This document shows, one piece after another, positions 21,413 to 21,747 of a DNA stretch of 21,747 nucleotides. The translations under genes and the position numbers were made by a program. The notes under the pieces were generated by a model that worked only from the letters and a program-made list of their open reading frames with translations, did no database searches and was not told the DNA's origin. Source of the DNA: DATEOR01 sp036279015 (GTDB lineage: Bacteria > Actinomycetota > Thermoleophilia > Gaiellales > Gaiellaceae); contig DASUJY010000073.1 of assembly GCA_036279015.1 (NCBI GenBank), forward strand, positions 1-21,747, written 5' to 3'. Numbering within the stretch: position 1 is the stretch's first letter; the number at the start of each line of letters is the position of its first letter.

Positions 21413-21747
21413 ATGGGACGGCCGCTCGCGCTCGTGTTCGACTTCAACGGAACGCTCTCGCACGACGAGCCGATCCTCTGCGAGATCTTCATGGAGCTCT
21501 TCGCCGAGCACGGCAAGCCGCTCTCGGCGCAGGAGTACTTCGACGAGCTGGCCGGGCTCTCCGACCCGGAGATCGTGCGCACGTGGCTCGGGCGCGACCA
21601 TCCCGACATCGACGAGGTGATCGCGGAGCGGATCGCCCGTTACCGCGCGGCGGTCGCGGACGGCTCGAGCATCCCCGAGGAGGTGCGGGCGGCCGTCCGG
21701 TTCGCCGCCGAGCGAGTCCCGGTCGCGATCGTCTCCGGCGCGGCGCG
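21413..21747 (+). CDS. HAD-superfamily hydrolase, N-terminal part (3' truncated by window)
   Basis: The first 111 codons of a HAD hydrolase. Motif I is VFDFNGTLS (nucleophile Asp10), followed by a helical cap region and, near the window end, VPVAIVSGAA, which corresponds to motif II with its Ser/Thr. The usual second Asp of DxDGT is Asn12 here; that Asp is the acid/base in phosphatases, so this protein may be a different HAD reaction type or a variant phosphatase. ATG 21413 lies only 27 nt from the divergent permease start and has no clear ribosome site (TAGTCT at 21398-21403 could be a -10 for a near-leaderless mRNA). The C-terminal motifs III and IV are outside the window. Confidence 0.8.
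   Translation, partial: MGRPLALVFDFNGTLSHDEPILCEIFMELFAEHGKPLSAQEYFDELAGLSDPEIVRTWLGRDHPDIDEVIAERIARYRAAVADGSSIPEEVRAAVRFAAERVPVAIVSGAA

Overview
The window is a high-GC stretch, with strongly G/C-biased third codon positions, GTG/TTG starts and many 1- and 4-nt gene overlaps. It looks like an actinobacterial chromosome. By resemblance of its proteins I would guess class Thermoleophilia (Gaiellales/Solirubrobacterales type), but this is inference without a marker gene. I see no rRNA, tRNA, insertion sequence, CRISPR array or phage gene. Most of the content is amine catabolism and small-molecule handling.

Left part, plus strand (1-5190): the 3' end of a trimethylamine/dimethylamine-dehydrogenase-family flavoprotein, then EtfB, EtfA, a membrane iron-sulfur oxidoreductase of the EtfAB:menaquinone-oxidoreductase (EMO/DgcB-like) type, and a small VOC protein. 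Together they form an electron path from an N-methylated amine through flavin and ETF to the quinone pool. A small secreted protein follows (5279-5527), then a bidirectional GNRA-loop hairpin, then a divergent pair: a DUF1989 (urea-carboxylase-associated) protein on minus and a GcvT-like aminomethyltransferase on plus.

Middle (7389-12407): a clear fluoride riboswitch controls crcB (fluoride channel) and a DUF190 gene. A TetR regulator with tandem palindromic operators over its own promoter and start codon comes next. It overlaps a gene for an unusual alpha/beta-hydrolase-glycosyltransferase fusion, which is followed by a DUF1326 protein. Then comes the most interesting gene: a SAM-dependent methyltransferase interrupted by an in-frame TGA at codon 203. 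The TGA sits where I recall a conserved Cys in relatives, is followed by a good bacterial SECIS-like hairpin, and reading continues for 60 more codons. I read it as a selenocysteine-containing methyltransferase with no cysteine anywhere else in the protein. A largely non-coding 336-nt gap and a His-rich Ni/Co (NicO/UreH-like) transporter gene follow.

Right part, minus strand (20439 down to 13557): a tightly packed six-gene putrescine/polyamine operon: aminobutyraldehyde dehydrogenase, PotA-, PotD-, PotB- and PotC-type ABC transporter, and a class III (SpuC-like) aminotransferase. It would import a polyamine, transaminate it and oxidise the aldehyde to GABA or an analogue. A DMT/EamA permease (minus) and the start of a HAD hydrolase (plus, cut by the window end) close the window.
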